A stretch of DNA of 64,000 bases from Glaciimonas sp. CA11.2 (GTDB taxonomy: Bacteria; Pseudomonadota; Gammaproteobacteria; Burkholderiales; Burkholderiaceae_D), in contig NZ_JAVIWL010000001.1 of assembly GCF_034314045.1 (NCBI RefSeq), positions 372,001 to 436,000 on the forward strand, in the 5' to 3' direction. The position numbers and the translations under genes are program-made. Below the pieces are notes generated by a model, which searched no databases, was not told the origin of the DNA, and saw only the letters and a list, made by a program, of their open reading frames with translations. Below, piece after piece: positions 10,177 to 18,466 of the stretch. How positions within the stretch are numbered: the first letter of the stretch is position 1; every line of letters begins with the position of its first letter.

Positions 10177-10215
10177 GGGATCAAGCTGTTAAGGTAGCAC
10201 GGGAGTACTTTTTCC

Positions 10216-10372
10216 AATGCGTCTCAGCCCTTTGGATTAACGTCAGGAAAATGAAAATTTCCGTGTCACCCATGGGCTTGATGAAGCCTTCGATGAAATC
10301 GACCGTCTTATTACGGTCATCAGAGGAATCTCTTCCCAGCGTCCAGGCGTCGCACTAGCTGAAGCGAGTAAT
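10216..10372 (+). other. unidentified coding-like remnant
   Basis: One frame reads MRLSPLD, a TAA stop, then a coding-like stretch FRVTHGLDEAFDEIDRLITV with no stop for about 50 codons. The style recalls the C-terminal end of fold-type I aminotransferases, but the match is too short to name. It lies between two pseudogenes and is probably another deletion leftover. Confidence 0.3.
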
Positions 10373-10390
10373 GTAAACCTGGATTTTTTG

Positions 10391-10424
10391 AACGCGGTCA
10401 TGCCCAAATGCATGACCGCGTTTT
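10391..10424 (+). terminator. rho-independent terminator
   Basis: Perfect 12-base arms AACGCGGTCATG (10391-10402) and CATGACCGCGTT (10411-10422) surround an 8-base loop, followed by TTTT. It sits between decayed genes and probably once ended the upstream transcript. Confidence 0.65.
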
Positions 10425-10427
10425 ATC

Positions 10428-11043
10428 ATGGTTTCACACTTTTCTCTCCTCGGCGTGGCATGGAGTCTGTTGCGCGTATTCGGTGCCTTTGTACTTGCCG
10501 CTATTACTGCCATTCCGCTTGGACTACTGATGGGAACCGGCAGGATTGTGCGCGGCATCTTCGATCCGCTGCTTGAATTTTTATCGTCCGCTGCCGCCGC
10601 TAGCGTATCTGCCCTTGATCGTGATCTTGTTCAGGGTTGATGAGACGGCAAAAATTCTACTTATTTATCTTGCCTGTTTTGCGCCAATCGCCGTGGCAAC
10701 TCGCGCGGGCGTTGCCGGCGTTCAGTCAGAGCAGTTGCATGCTGCGCTATGGATGGGCGCCAATCGTTGGCAACTGTTACGGCATGTAATTTTACCGGCG
10801 GCACTGCCCGATATTCTGACCGGCTTACGGATTGCTATCGGATTCGGCTGGACGACGCTAGTCGCCGCTGAAATGGTGGCAGCTACGGCAGGTATCGGTC
10901 AGATGGTGTTGAATGCATCCAACTTCCTGCGCACCGATATCGTGATAATGGGCATCGTCCTCATCGGGATTATCGCTTGTCTATTCGATTTGGTCATGCG
11001 ATATCTGGAACATAAACTGGTGCCTTGGAAGGCGCACCACTGA
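10428..11043 (+). pseudogene. frameshifted, N-terminally truncated TauC/SsuC-type ABC permease
   Basis: Two overlapping frames together read as a NitT/TauT-family permease. The first, 10428 to about 10580, gives WSLLRVFGAFVLAAITAIPLG and IVRGIFDPLLEF. The second, about 10583-11043, gives YRPLPPLAYLPLIVI, HAALWMGANRWQLLRHVILPAALPDIL (the EAA loop) and GFGWTTLVAAEMVAA. The break is explained by one extra T in the run 10578-10582. Around 70 N-terminal residues of a normal TauC are also missing. It most resembles taurine/sulfonate permeases. It is oriented opposite to the intact NitT/TauT locus downstream, so it is a separate, inactivated system. Confidence 0.85.
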
Positions 11044-11113
11044 CTCCACCATCATACAAAGTAGTGAAAAGATGCCCTGTAAATTACTGCGCACCACAGA
11101 AGATCGCAGCAAA

Positions 11114-11965
11114 TTATAGGCGCTCGGTATCGCCCGTTTTTGGCTGCCACTTCATTAGTCGTTTCTCAATCATGCCGACCAAGGAATCAAGAATCAACGC
11201 AAATGCAGTTAACACCATAATGCCGGCAAATACGGTATTGATATCAAACGCCCCTTCAGCCTGCAAAATCAAGTAGCCAACACCACGTGCAGAACCTAAA
11301 TATTCACCGACGATCACGCCGACAAAAGCAAGCCCGACAGACGTATGCAAGCTGGAGAAAACCCATGATGTCGCCGATGGCAAATAGACTGTGCGCAGCA
11401 ATTGCCGCTGATTCGCACCCAACATGCGAGCGTTTGACAGGACCACAGGACTGACTTCTTTGACGCCTTGGTAGACATTAAAGAATACAATAAAAAATAC
11501 CAATGTGACCGCCAATGCGATTTTGGACCAAATGCCCAATCCGAACCACATAGCAAAAATAGGTGCCAAAATAACCCGTGGCATGGCGTTAGATGCTTTG
11601 ATATAGGGATCAAGGATTGCCGATGTCAATGGTGACAGCGCAAGCCATAATCCTACGCCTAAACCCAATACAGTACCGATCCCAAACGCCAGCATGGTTT
11701 CTGTCAGCGTCACCAGCAGGTGGGAATAAATCTCGCCTGGAAACTTCAACGTGAACCATGTTGTGTCACCGATACCGACATCCAGACTGCCGCTGCCAAC
11801 CGTGAACCATTGCCAGACCCGCTCCAATACTTTGATTGGCTCGCCGAAGAAAAATGCGGTCTGCTGGTTACGGGTCACTACATGCCACGCTGCAAAAAAT
11901 ATGACTAATACCAGCGCTTGATAAACGCGCATATTTTTGTAATTGGGTTTAATTGCTTGCCACAT
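11114..11965 (-). CDS. NitT/TauT-family ABC transporter permease
   Basis: Inner-membrane channel subunit of an ABC importer, 283 residues, with about six hydrophobic helices. The EAA-type coupling loop is seen at NARMLGANQRQLLRTVYLPSATSWVFSSL, followed by VGVIVGEYLGSARGVGYLI, typical of the SsuC/TauC/ThiX group. It is the last gene of a minus-strand set: binding protein, ATPase, permease. It begins 116 bases after the ATPase stop, across a 7-base tandem repeat. The family imports nitrate, sulfonates, taurine or thiamine precursors; the sequence alone does not decide the substrate. Confidence 0.9.
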   Translation of the reverse strand: MWQAIKPNYKNMRVYQALVLVIFFAAWHVVTRNQQTAFFFGEPIKVLERVWQWFTVGSGSLDVGIGDTTWFTLKFPGEIYSHLLVTLTETMLAFGIGTVLGLGVGLWLALSPLTSAILDPYIKASNAMPRVILAPIFAMWFGLGIWSKIALAVTLVFFIVFFNVYQGVKEVSPVVLSNARMLGANQRQLLRTVYLPSATSWVFSSLHTSVGLAFVGVIVGEYLGSARGVGYLILQAEGAFDINTVFAGIMVLTAFALILDSLVGMIEKRLMKWQPKTGDTERL

Positions 11966-12037
11966 AATGTCGTGCTCTTTCTTATTTTTTTGGAAATAGT
12001 CACAATTTCTATTCGATGACTAACCTATCCTGATATC

Positions 12038-12065
12038 GTCTTGCGTCTTGCGTCTTGCGTCTCGC
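12038..12065. repeat. 7-base tandem repeat, four copies
   Basis: GTCTTGC is repeated three times followed by GTCTCGC, in the gap between ATPase and permease genes, beginning 17 bases beyond the ATPase stop on that strand. It is outside coding sequence, so copy-number changes would alter intergenic spacing. Function unknown. Confidence 0.8.
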
Positions 12066-12081
12066 CTTGTCGCTTGGTCTG

Positions 12082-12906
12082 TCAGGCGATTTTTTTCTGC
12101 TGCTGATAGCCTTTCAGCACTTCGTCCCTCAATACGCTCCATATCTGCTGATGCAGTTCTACGAAGCGAGGATCGCTGCGAATTTCTGCGACGTCACGCG
12201 GACGCTCAAGATCAATCACAAACTCACCAATCGGATGCGTTCCCGGCCCGGCAGACAGGACGATGACACGATCCGACATGGCAATTGCTTCGTCCAGATC
12301 ATGGGTAATAAAGAGAACCGCTTTCTTTTTCGCACTCCACAATGCAAGCACTTCATTTTCCATCAGCTGACGCGTTTGAATATCCAGTGCCGAAAACGGC
12401 TCATCCATCAAAATAATGTCTGGATCAAGAATCAATGTTTGCGCCAACGCCACGCGCTTGCGCATGCCGCCGGATAGTTGATGCGGAAAGCGATCGCCAA
12501 ACCCTTGCAGTCCGACCCGCGCTAACCATTCCTCACCGAGCTGCTTTGCCTCAGGCTCTTCCATCCCTCGATATTGCAAACCGGCGATCACGTTTTGCAA
12601 GGCGCTGCGCCATGGCATTAATGCTTCCGACTGGAACATATAACCGGCACGTTTATTTATACCCGTCAACTCTTCACCGAACACTTTGACGCTGCCGGTA
12701 GAGGGTTGCAACAAACCCGCACCAACATTGAGCAAGGTCGACTTGCCGCAACCGGTCGGTCCCACTACCGAAACAAATTCCCCTGGCGCGATGGTAAGGG
12801 TGGTGTCTGCGACGGCGGTATAGCGCTGTGAACGATCATCTTTTGAAATGAAAGTACAGCTGATATTGTCGAGAAATAATGCTGGCGTCGGTGAAACTGG
12901 AGTCAT
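12082..12906 (-). CDS. NitT/TauT-family ABC transporter ATP-binding protein
   Basis: Cytoplasmic ATPase subunit energising the importer, 274 residues. Walker A is GPTGCGKST (residues 49-57), the Q-loop lies near GYMFQSEALMPWRSALQNV, the ABC signature is LSGGMRKR, Walker B is DIILMDEPFSALD, and the switch His is in LFITHDLDEAI. All catalytic motifs are intact. The MPWRSALQNV phrase and total length fit the SsuB/TauB group. It is separated from the binding-protein gene by 286 bases that include a terminator, and from the permease by 116 bases. Confidence 0.93.
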   Translation of the reverse strand: MTPVSPTPALFLDNISCTFISKDDRSQRYTAVADTTLTIAPGEFVSVVGPTGCGKSTLLNVGAGLLQPSTGSVKVFGEELTGINKRAGYMFQSEALMPWRSALQNVIAGLQYRGMEEPEAKQLGEEWLARVGLQGFGDRFPHQLSGGMRKRVALAQTLILDPDIILMDEPFSALDIQTRQLMENEVLALWSAKKKAVLFITHDLDEAIAMSDRVIVLSAGPGTHPIGEFVIDLERPRDVAEIRSDPRFVELHQQIWSVLRDEVLKGYQQQKKIA

Positions 12907-13090
12907 AAGAATGATGGCGCAAGCCGAAAAAATTGCGATGGAAAATAAAACGCATCAGATAAGTTTTATCGATAAAAATCAACGATAAATCTGACCTATA
13001 AAAATCATCGTTCAACGCACTTATATAGTGACACAACATGGCGATGCTGCTGCCGCATTCATCTAACCGCAGGATGTCGGCAATTAACTA

Positions 13091-13135
13091 AAAACCAAAT
13101 CGCCCTGCTCTCCTTTTTCTGGTGCAGGGCGATTT
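13091..13135 (-). terminator. terminator after the binding-protein gene, inside the ABC locus
   Basis: Twelve-base perfect arms AAATCGCCCTGC (13097-13108) and GCAGGGCGATTT (13124-13135). Read on the minus strand the stem is followed by GGTTTTTAG. It lies 58 bases after the stop of the binding-protein gene and before the ATPase and permease, so it should lower their expression relative to the binding protein. Confidence 0.75.
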
Positions 13136-13192
13136 ATTTACCGAGATTAATACTTGATTGATCTCAGCATTTTATATCAGCTTACTATCGGC

Positions 13193-14230
13193 TTACTTAA
13201 ACTTAAGATCGGCCTTTGTCACGAATGCATTGGTGTACGTTTTAGACAGGTCAATTTTTTTATCGGCCAACGTCGGATCGAACGATTCTAGCGTGCGCAA
13301 TGCAGTAGCGGCGCCTGCGTCCGGGAACTTTCCATCCGGTGAGATCGCTTCACGAACCTTGGTGAACGCTTCAATATAGAGTGCACGATCGCCTAGTAAA
13401 TAATTTTCAGGGACGGCCTTGACGATATCTTCTGGCGCCGCTTTTTGCAACCACCGTAAAGCGCGCACCATCGCGTTGGTTAAAGCTTGCGTCGTGTTGG
13501 GATATTTCTTGATAAAGTCAGCGGAGGCGTACAAAGTCGCCGCTGGCATCGGTCCGCCGAAAACAGCTTCAGTCTCTTTTATTGTGCGTGTATCAGATAT
13601 GATGCGAATCTCATTTTTTTGCTGCAGCATCGTAATCAAAGGGTCCAGATTAGCAATGGCATCAATCTGTCCTGAACGTAATGCAGACAATGCACCGGCC
13701 GATGCACCGACGCCGATATACGAAACGTCAGTAGGCTTTAAACCACCTTTTGCGAGTACGAAATTGCTCATCATACTGGTAGAAGAACCGGGTGCAGTCA
13801 CGCCGATTTTCTTACCTTTTAAATCAGCAATCGATTTGTAATTCGGCATGGTCTTATTGGAAACCGCCATCACGATCTGTGGCGCACGGCCTTGCAGCAC
13901 GAACGCCGTAATCATCTGATTTTTTGCTTGCATACTAATGGTGTGCTCGAATGCGCCGGATACGACATCCGCGCTGCCACCAATCAGTGCCTGCAACGCT
14001 TTCGCACCACCGGCGAAATCAGAGATTTCAACCTGCAAACCTTCATCTTTGAAATACCCTAGTTGGTCAGCGACCGTCAAAGGAAGGTAATAAAACAAGT
14101 TCTTGCCGCCGACAGCAATCGATACTTTCGGCTTTTCTAGTGTTTGCGCAAATAATTTGCTGTTAAATGTAAAATATCCTGCCAAAAACAGGCAAAGTGC
14201 GACACCAAACTGCTTCCAGTTAAACTTCAT
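13193..14230 (-). CDS. NitT/TauT-family ABC transporter substrate-binding protein
   Basis: Periplasmic ligand-binding protein, 345 residues, of the NMT1/THI5-like superfamily. The signal peptide (FGVALCLFLAGYFTF, cleavage near LFAQ) is clear. The mature protein shows VAVGGKNLFYYLPLTVADQLGYFKDEGL, the ADVVSGAFEHT pocket segment and DLKGKKIGVTAPGSSTSM. These are standard features of binding proteins for sulfonates, nitrate or thiamine precursors. No lipobox Cys. It is first in the minus-strand locus and has its own terminator. Upstream there is a 15-base palindrome but no TPP-riboswitch-like sequence, so a thiamine role is not supported. Substrate unknown. Confidence 0.9.
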   Translation of the reverse strand: MKFNWKQFGVALCLFLAGYFTFNSKLFAQTLEKPKVSIAVGGKNLFYYLPLTVADQLGYFKDEGLQVEISDFAGGAKALQALIGGSADVVSGAFEHTISMQAKNQMITAFVLQGRAPQIVMAVSNKTMPNYKSIADLKGKKIGVTAPGSSTSMMSNFVLAKGGLKPTDVSYIGVGASAGALSALRSGQIDAIANLDPLITMLQQKNEIRIISDTRTIKETEAVFGGPMPAATLYASADFIKKYPNTTQALTNAMVRALRWLQKAAPEDIVKAVPENYLLGDRALYIEAFTKVREAISPDGKFPDAGAATALRTLESFDPTLADKKIDLSKTYTNAFVTKADLKFK

Positions 14231-14310
14231 TTTGTCTCCTCAACATCAATGGTTACGTTGTAACGATATTATTTATTCCGCTATGGGAAGCGATGAACTT
14301 TGTTTTTTTA

Positions 14311-14325
14311 AATCCTAGTAGGATT
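14311..14325. promoter_or_regulatory. 15-base palindrome, candidate operator
   Basis: AATCCTAGTAGGATT is a perfect 7-base inverted repeat around a central G. It sits 81-95 bases upstream of the start of the binding-protein gene, where a repressor or activator of the ABC locus could bind. The rest of the 307-base gap 14231-14537 shows nothing else I can name. Confidence 0.35.
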
Positions 14326-14537
14326 GTGACCACATAATACCGCAGGCATCGCGTTATCTCGCGTTACAAGCTGAAAAGACACATGGTGAGTTTTTTTTAT
14401 CGTTATTCGGCGACATAAAATGAATACCATCGCCCCTTATGCTGTGTATTAATCAACTACCAGTTAAATCGACAATGTTTAGATCTCTAAGGCTGCACGT
14501 GACGAAAAAGCATGTCGACGACGACGAATGATTATCG

Positions 14538-15134
14538 TTAAGTGGCGCGACGGTCCAACATGGCACGCGCAATAGTACCGGCATCCACGTATTCCAACTC
14601 GCCACCAACCGGAACCCCACGAGCCAGGCGGCTAACCTTCAGGCCGCGTGCTTTCATGGTTTCGCTAATGTAATGGGCGGTGGCTTCGCCTTCGTTGGTG
14701 AAATTGGTCGCTAACACTACTTCGGCTACGACCCCATTGGTGGCGCGGACGATTAATTTTTCAAGTTGAAGATCCTTCGGGCCAATACCATCAAGCGGCG
14801 ACAACCGTCCCATCAACACAAAATATAGGCCTTTAAACGTCAACGTCTGCTCGATCATCAACTGATCGGTGGGTGTTTCCACTACACAGAGTAATGACGT
14901 GTCACGCTCAGGATCCAAACATACCTCACACAGATCATGCTCGGTGAAAGTATTGCACATTGAACAATGCTGTACTTTTTCGACCGCTTGCATCAATGCG
15001 CGACCAAGCAACGCTGCGCCATCACGATCATGCTGCAACAGATGATAAGCCATACGTTGCGCCGACTTCGGGCCGACGCCGGGCAAGTGGCGTAAAGCTT
15101 CTGTCAAAAAGGCCAGACTGGAAGGGGTTTTCAC
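14538..15134 (-). CDS. recR: recombination protein RecR
   Basis: Cytosolic DNA repair protein that works with RecF and RecO to load RecA at gaps, 198 residues. The N-terminal helix-hairpin-helix region reads [20 protein letters not shown], the four-cysteine zinc finger is [16 protein letters not shown], and the Toprim domain has [10 protein letters not shown]. The start is GTG at 15134 with AAGG upstream at proper spacing. It is the last gene of dnaX-ybaB-ABM-recR, eight bases after the ABM-domain gene. dnaX-ybaB-recR is a widely conserved cluster. RecO is also encoded in this window (27312-28301). Confidence 0.97.
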   Translation of the reverse strand: MKTPSSLAFLTEALRHLPGVGPKSAQRMAYHLLQHDRDGAALLGRALMQAVEKVQHCSMCNTFTEHDLCEVCLDPERDTSLLCVVETPTDQLMIEQTLTFKGLYFVLMGRLSPLDGIGPKDLQLEKLIVRATNGVVAEVVLATNFTNEGEATAHYISETMKARGLKVSRLARGVPVGGELEYVDAGTIARAMLDRRAT

Positions 15135-15142
15135 ATCAGACC

Positions 15143-15451
15143 TTAAAAACCACGATAGATCTTGCGACCCACCGGTGCATAGTGAAGAATCGGTGGCGGC
15201 TTATAGAAATGCTGCATTAGCGTGCGCCACTCTTGATACTGAAACGATTGCATGAAGCCGATCGTGTGGTGTTCTAGCGTCTGCCAGTGCACCAGTAAAA
15301 TATAACGATTCGGGAGTTCCACGCAACGCTGCAACGCATGCGAAATATAACCCGGCGTGGACATAATCAGTTTTTTCGCCTCCGCGAAAGCCGCTTCAAA
15401 TGCGGCTTCCTGACCGGGAATAATATCCAGCGTTGCAGCGTTAAGAATCAT
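15143..15451 (-). CDS. antibiotic biosynthesis monooxygenase (ABM) domain protein
   Basis: A 102-residue protein with the dimeric alpha/beta barrel pattern of the ABM family: the first strand [21 protein letters not shown], then [31 protein letters not shown]. Members include small heme-degrading and quinone-type monooxygenases, but many have no known substrate. It lies between ybaB and recR with gaps of 12 and 8 bases, so it is co-transcribed with replication/repair genes. Why it travels with them is unclear. Confidence 0.8.
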   Translation of the reverse strand: MILNAATLDIIPGQEAAFEAAFAEAKKLIMSTPGYISHALQRCVELPNRYILLVHWQTLEHHTIGFMQSFQYQEWRTLMQHFYKPPPILHYAPVGRKIYRGF

Positions 15452-15463
15452 AGGATGCGGTAC

Positions 15464-15784
15464 TTAAAACGGCATTTTGAAGCCTGGTGGCATACCAGCA
15501 GTAAGCCCGGACATTTTTTCTGCCGAGGTTTCTTCTGCCTTGCGTACGGCGTCATTGAAAGCAGCAGCGACCAGATCTTCTAGCATGTCCTTGTCATCAG
15601 CCAGCAGGGACGGATCGATCGTCACGCGCTTGACAGCATTTTTGCAAGACATGACTACTTTGACGAGACCGCCGCCAGATTCACCTTCGACGTCGATCAA
15701 GCCCAATTGATCCTGCGCTTTTTTCATATTATCTTGCATTGCTTGCGCTTGCTTCATCAAGCCTGCGAGTTGGCCCTTCATCAT
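15464..15784 (-). CDS. ybaB: nucleoid-associated protein, YbaB/EbfC family
   Basis: Small DNA-binding protein of 106 residues forming tweezer-like dimers. The family pattern is plain: [39 protein letters not shown], then [25 protein letters not shown] and the Gly/Met/Pro-rich end [14 protein letters not shown]. An AAAGGAG Shine-Dalgarno precedes the ATG. It lies between dnaX and recR as in most bacteria. Exact role in chromosome organisation or repair is not settled. Confidence 0.95.
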   Translation of the reverse strand: MMKGQLAGLMKQAQAMQDNMKKAQDQLGLIDVEGESGGGLVKVVMSCKNAVKRVTIDPSLLADDKDMLEDLVAAAFNDAVRKAEETSAEKMSGLTAGMPPGFKMPF

Positions 15785-15907
15785 AATGTTGCTCCTTTAA
15801 GTTAATTCAGTGTTGGGAATGACACAAAATCGCACATTGATGGCGATAATTTTTATTGCTATTTAGCAATCTATCCAGCCCATTACGGTTGGGCGATACC
15901 AACTGTT

Positions 15908-15958
15908 TAACTGCTCTTCGACGGCGTTTATAACAATTCCTCCGTCGAAGCAGTTAGC
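15908..15958. other. imperfect hairpin between dnaX and ybaB
   Basis: AACTGC plus TTCGACGG on the left pairs with CCGTCGAA plus GCAGTT on the right, with a two-base bulge and a loop of about 20 bases. No U tract follows on the minus strand, so it looks more like an RNA stabiliser or partial attenuator than a terminator. Confidence 0.45.
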
Positions 15959-16008
15959 CCAATTTTAAATTGGCTTGTTTTTTCGTCACCCATGTCAATT
16001 TTACATTG

Positions 16009-16043
16009 CCGTGACCTACCGTCCGTGACCTACCGTCCGTGAC
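16009..16043. repeat. 14-base tandem repeat, 2.5 copies
   Basis: CCGTGACCTACCGT occurs twice in a row, followed by a half copy (CCGTGAC). It lies directly beyond the dnaX stop in the 285-base dnaX-ybaB gap. Probably a slippage product; no function assigned. Confidence 0.8.
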
Positions 16044-16069
16044 GATACTGCTCAAGTTCAGGCTTAGCT

Positions 16070-18262
16070 TCAGGCTAACGGTTTGACCGATCCAGGAACA
16101 ATCGCTGCACCGAACTCACGAATCATGCTTTGAATAAATGGATCATTTTTTGCGGTCTCTTCAGCTAAACGCTGCCGTTCCGCCTGCTCGCCTTGCGCCT
16201 TCACATTCGCGGTGTGACGCACGTTACCAATTTCTGTCTCGACCCGCACCGTGCGACCAAAACGCTCGGTTAACGCCGCAGTTAGTTTATCAACATTAGC
16301 GGGTAAGCGTAACGTCTCGAGGGGAATGCGCAGGTAAATTTGAATGGCTGCTCCGGTACTGTCCAAACGCAGCAACTCACTTTGCTGCGCTAGTTGATGT
16401 GCAACACCACGTACCGGCAATAGTGCCGCCAAGGTTGGCCAGTCGCCATCCCAGTTCAATGATGGATCTGGATGATAAACGAACGGGTCAGCAGCGGCTT
16501 TCTGTGGCAGCGGATTTGACGATGACGATTGCATTGACAGCGCATCCATACTCAACGTTGCGGTTGGCTTGTTTGCCGGTGTTGGCACAGACGGAGTACT
16601 TGTTACAGGACGCGCTTCTGAACGACCTGATGTGTGCATGGCGGAAGCGGTACGTGGCTCTGCGCGCGCGTCATAGCTCGATCCGGATGAATCGTTATCC
16701 GACAAGTCCATCGGCAGCGGAATATCCTCTTCCCAAGGTGGTGGCGACGATACAGTAGAGGTTACTTTCGGTGGTTGACTTGCCGGTACTTTGATCTCCG
16801 GGATCGCCGTCGGCTGAGATCTGACCGGTATCGCAGAATTACTGATTGCCGCGGTAACCGAAGCAGTTGCAGGCGCGGCGGGAGAGGCGCCCGGGCGTTT
16901 GCTGGCGAGGCCACCTCGCGCTGCTGCCAATGCTGCCATCGCCGGACTGAGGTTACCATCGACACGTCCTACAGGAGCGCTGGTGGTAGCGGCCTGCGGC
17001 GCACTACTTAATCGTGCAGCGGGAATTGACGGCGTCGGAGCGGCGGTTATTGGGGCTTTAACTGCAACCACTGCTGATGAAGCGGGAGTGAAAGTTGATA
17101 CAGACGGGCGCGATGGCGCAACCGATCGTTGCTGTGCTGCCACTATTCCGGTTCCATCTCCCGATTGTGGCCGAAAAGCCAACATCCGCAGTAAGGTCAT
17201 TGAAAACCCTGCGTACTCATCCGGTGCTAAGCCAAGTTCATTACGACCATGCACAACGATCTGATAAAACAATTGGATTTCTTCGACATCAAACGCCGCA
17301 GCCAGACGCATGACATCTTCGCGCTCAGGCAAATCTTCTGCTAACGCTGCAGGGACGCTTTGCGCCAACGCGACGCGATGCAACAAAGTACCGAGATCTT
17401 GCAACGCGGCACTATACGACAAACTGCGAATTGCCATTTCATCAGCAACAGCCAACAAACCGGCACCATCGTTTAGGGCCAAAGCATCTAGCACCCGAAT
17501 CAAATAGGTCTGATCCAGCGCGCCCAACATTCCCTGCACCGCCTCAAGCGTTACTTTGCCAGCTGCGTAGGCGATCGCCTGATCGGTTAACGATAAGGCA
17601 TCGCGCATTGATCCGTGTGCGCCTTGTGCCAGAAGGCGCAAAGCCGGTGTTTCGAATTCAATTTGTTCCTGCCCCAGAATATCGTCCAGATGGCTAATGA
17701 TATGACCCGGCGGCATCTGCTTCAGATTGAATTGCAGGCATCGCGACAGGACCGTTACCGGGATTTTTTGGGGATCGGTAGTAGCAAGGATAAACTTGAC
17801 ATGATCGGGCGGTTCTTCCAGCGTTTTCAACATGGAGTTGAATGCGTGGTTGGTCAGCATGTGGACTTCATCGATCATGTAGACCTTGAAACGGGCGTTT
17901 GACGGCGCGTAGACCGCCTGCTCCAGCAATTGCGCCATTTCATCCACACCGCGATTGGATGCTGCATCCATTTCAATATAATCAACAAATCGCCCCGCAT
18001 CAATCGCCACGCAGGCATCACACACACCGCACGGCTGAGCGGTAATTCCACCGTTGCCATCAATACCCTGACAATTTAAGGCCTTGGCGAGTATGCGCGA
18101 CAGCGTCGTTTTACCAACGCCCCTTGTACCAGTGAACAAATAAGCATGATGTAGGCGCTGTTGCTCCAGCGCATGCGTCAATGCCCGCACAACGTGCTCC
18201 TGACCAACCAGGGTGTCGAAACTTCTTGGGCGATATTTACGAGCTAGGACTTGGTATGACAT
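16070..18262 (-). CDS. dnaX: DNA polymerase III subunits gamma/tau
   Basis: Clamp-loader ATPase that organises the replisome, 730 residues from the chosen ATG. MSYQVLARKYRPRSFDTLVGQ is the canonical start, so a six-codon upstream ATG was not used. Walker A is GTRGVGKTTLSR, the zinc module CGVCDAC follows, then Walker B MIDEVHML and sensor 1 LATTDPQKIP. The SRC arginine finger lies in VLSRCLQF. After about residue 370 comes a long Ala/Ser/Pro/Thr-rich linker and then the tau-specific C-terminal domain (LNWDGDWPTLAALLPVRG). I did not see an E. coli-type slippery site in the linker, so a shorter gamma form is not supported. It heads the dnaX-ybaB-ABM-recR group. Confidence 0.96.
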   Translation of the reverse strand: MSYQVLARKYRPRSFDTLVGQEHVVRALTHALEQQRLHHAYLFTGTRGVGKTTLSRILAKALNCQGIDGNGGITAQPCGVCDACVAIDAGRFVDYIEMDAASNRGVDEMAQLLEQAVYAPSNARFKVYMIDEVHMLTNHAFNSMLKTLEEPPDHVKFILATTDPQKIPVTVLSRCLQFNLKQMPPGHIISHLDDILGQEQIEFETPALRLLAQGAHGSMRDALSLTDQAIAYAAGKVTLEAVQGMLGALDQTYLIRVLDALALNDGAGLLAVADEMAIRSLSYSAALQDLGTLLHRVALAQSVPAALAEDLPEREDVMRLAAAFDVEEIQLFYQIVVHGRNELGLAPDEYAGFSMTLLRMLAFRPQSGDGTGIVAAQQRSVAPSRPSVSTFTPASSAVVAVKAPITAAPTPSIPAARLSSAPQAATTSAPVGRVDGNLSPAMAALAAARGGLASKRPGASPAAPATASVTAAISNSAIPVRSQPTAIPEIKVPASQPPKVTSTVSSPPPWEEDIPLPMDLSDNDSSGSSYDARAEPRTASAMHTSGRSEARPVTSTPSVPTPANKPTATLSMDALSMQSSSSNPLPQKAAADPFVYHPDPSLNWDGDWPTLAALLPVRGVAHQLAQQSELLRLDSTGAAIQIYLRIPLETLRLPANVDKLTAALTERFGRTVRVETEIGNVRHTANVKAQGEQAERQRLAEETAKNDPFIQSMIREFGAAIVPGSVKPLA

Positions 18263-18466
18263 AGAGTGGCGGGCGCGCATTGCTGGCTGTTAAATTCAGC
18301 ACTCATTTTACCTTAGAGGAAGCGCTCGCAAGGATTTTAAGAAATGCCGACAAATCTGCCCCGAGTTGGCTCGCTTTTGCGCTGGCACATATAACAAATT
18401 CAGACTACGCTAACCTTGCCATGCGTTCAAACATGCAACGTCAGATCAAGCCCGCCAGGAGATGCC

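Noticed and set aside
14231..14537. Thiamine (TPP) riboswitch ahead of the NMT1/THI5-like binding protein
   Set aside because: The conserved CTGAGA-type core is absent on the relevant strand.
16009..16043. Tandem repeat as a CRISPR seed
   Set aside because: Units are adjacent with no spacers, only 2.5 copies, and no cas genes are present.
17740..17790. A-run in dnaX as a programmed frameshift site
   Set aside because: The six-A run encodes QKI in the ATPase core, far before the linker where gamma-generating slippage occurs in E. coli.
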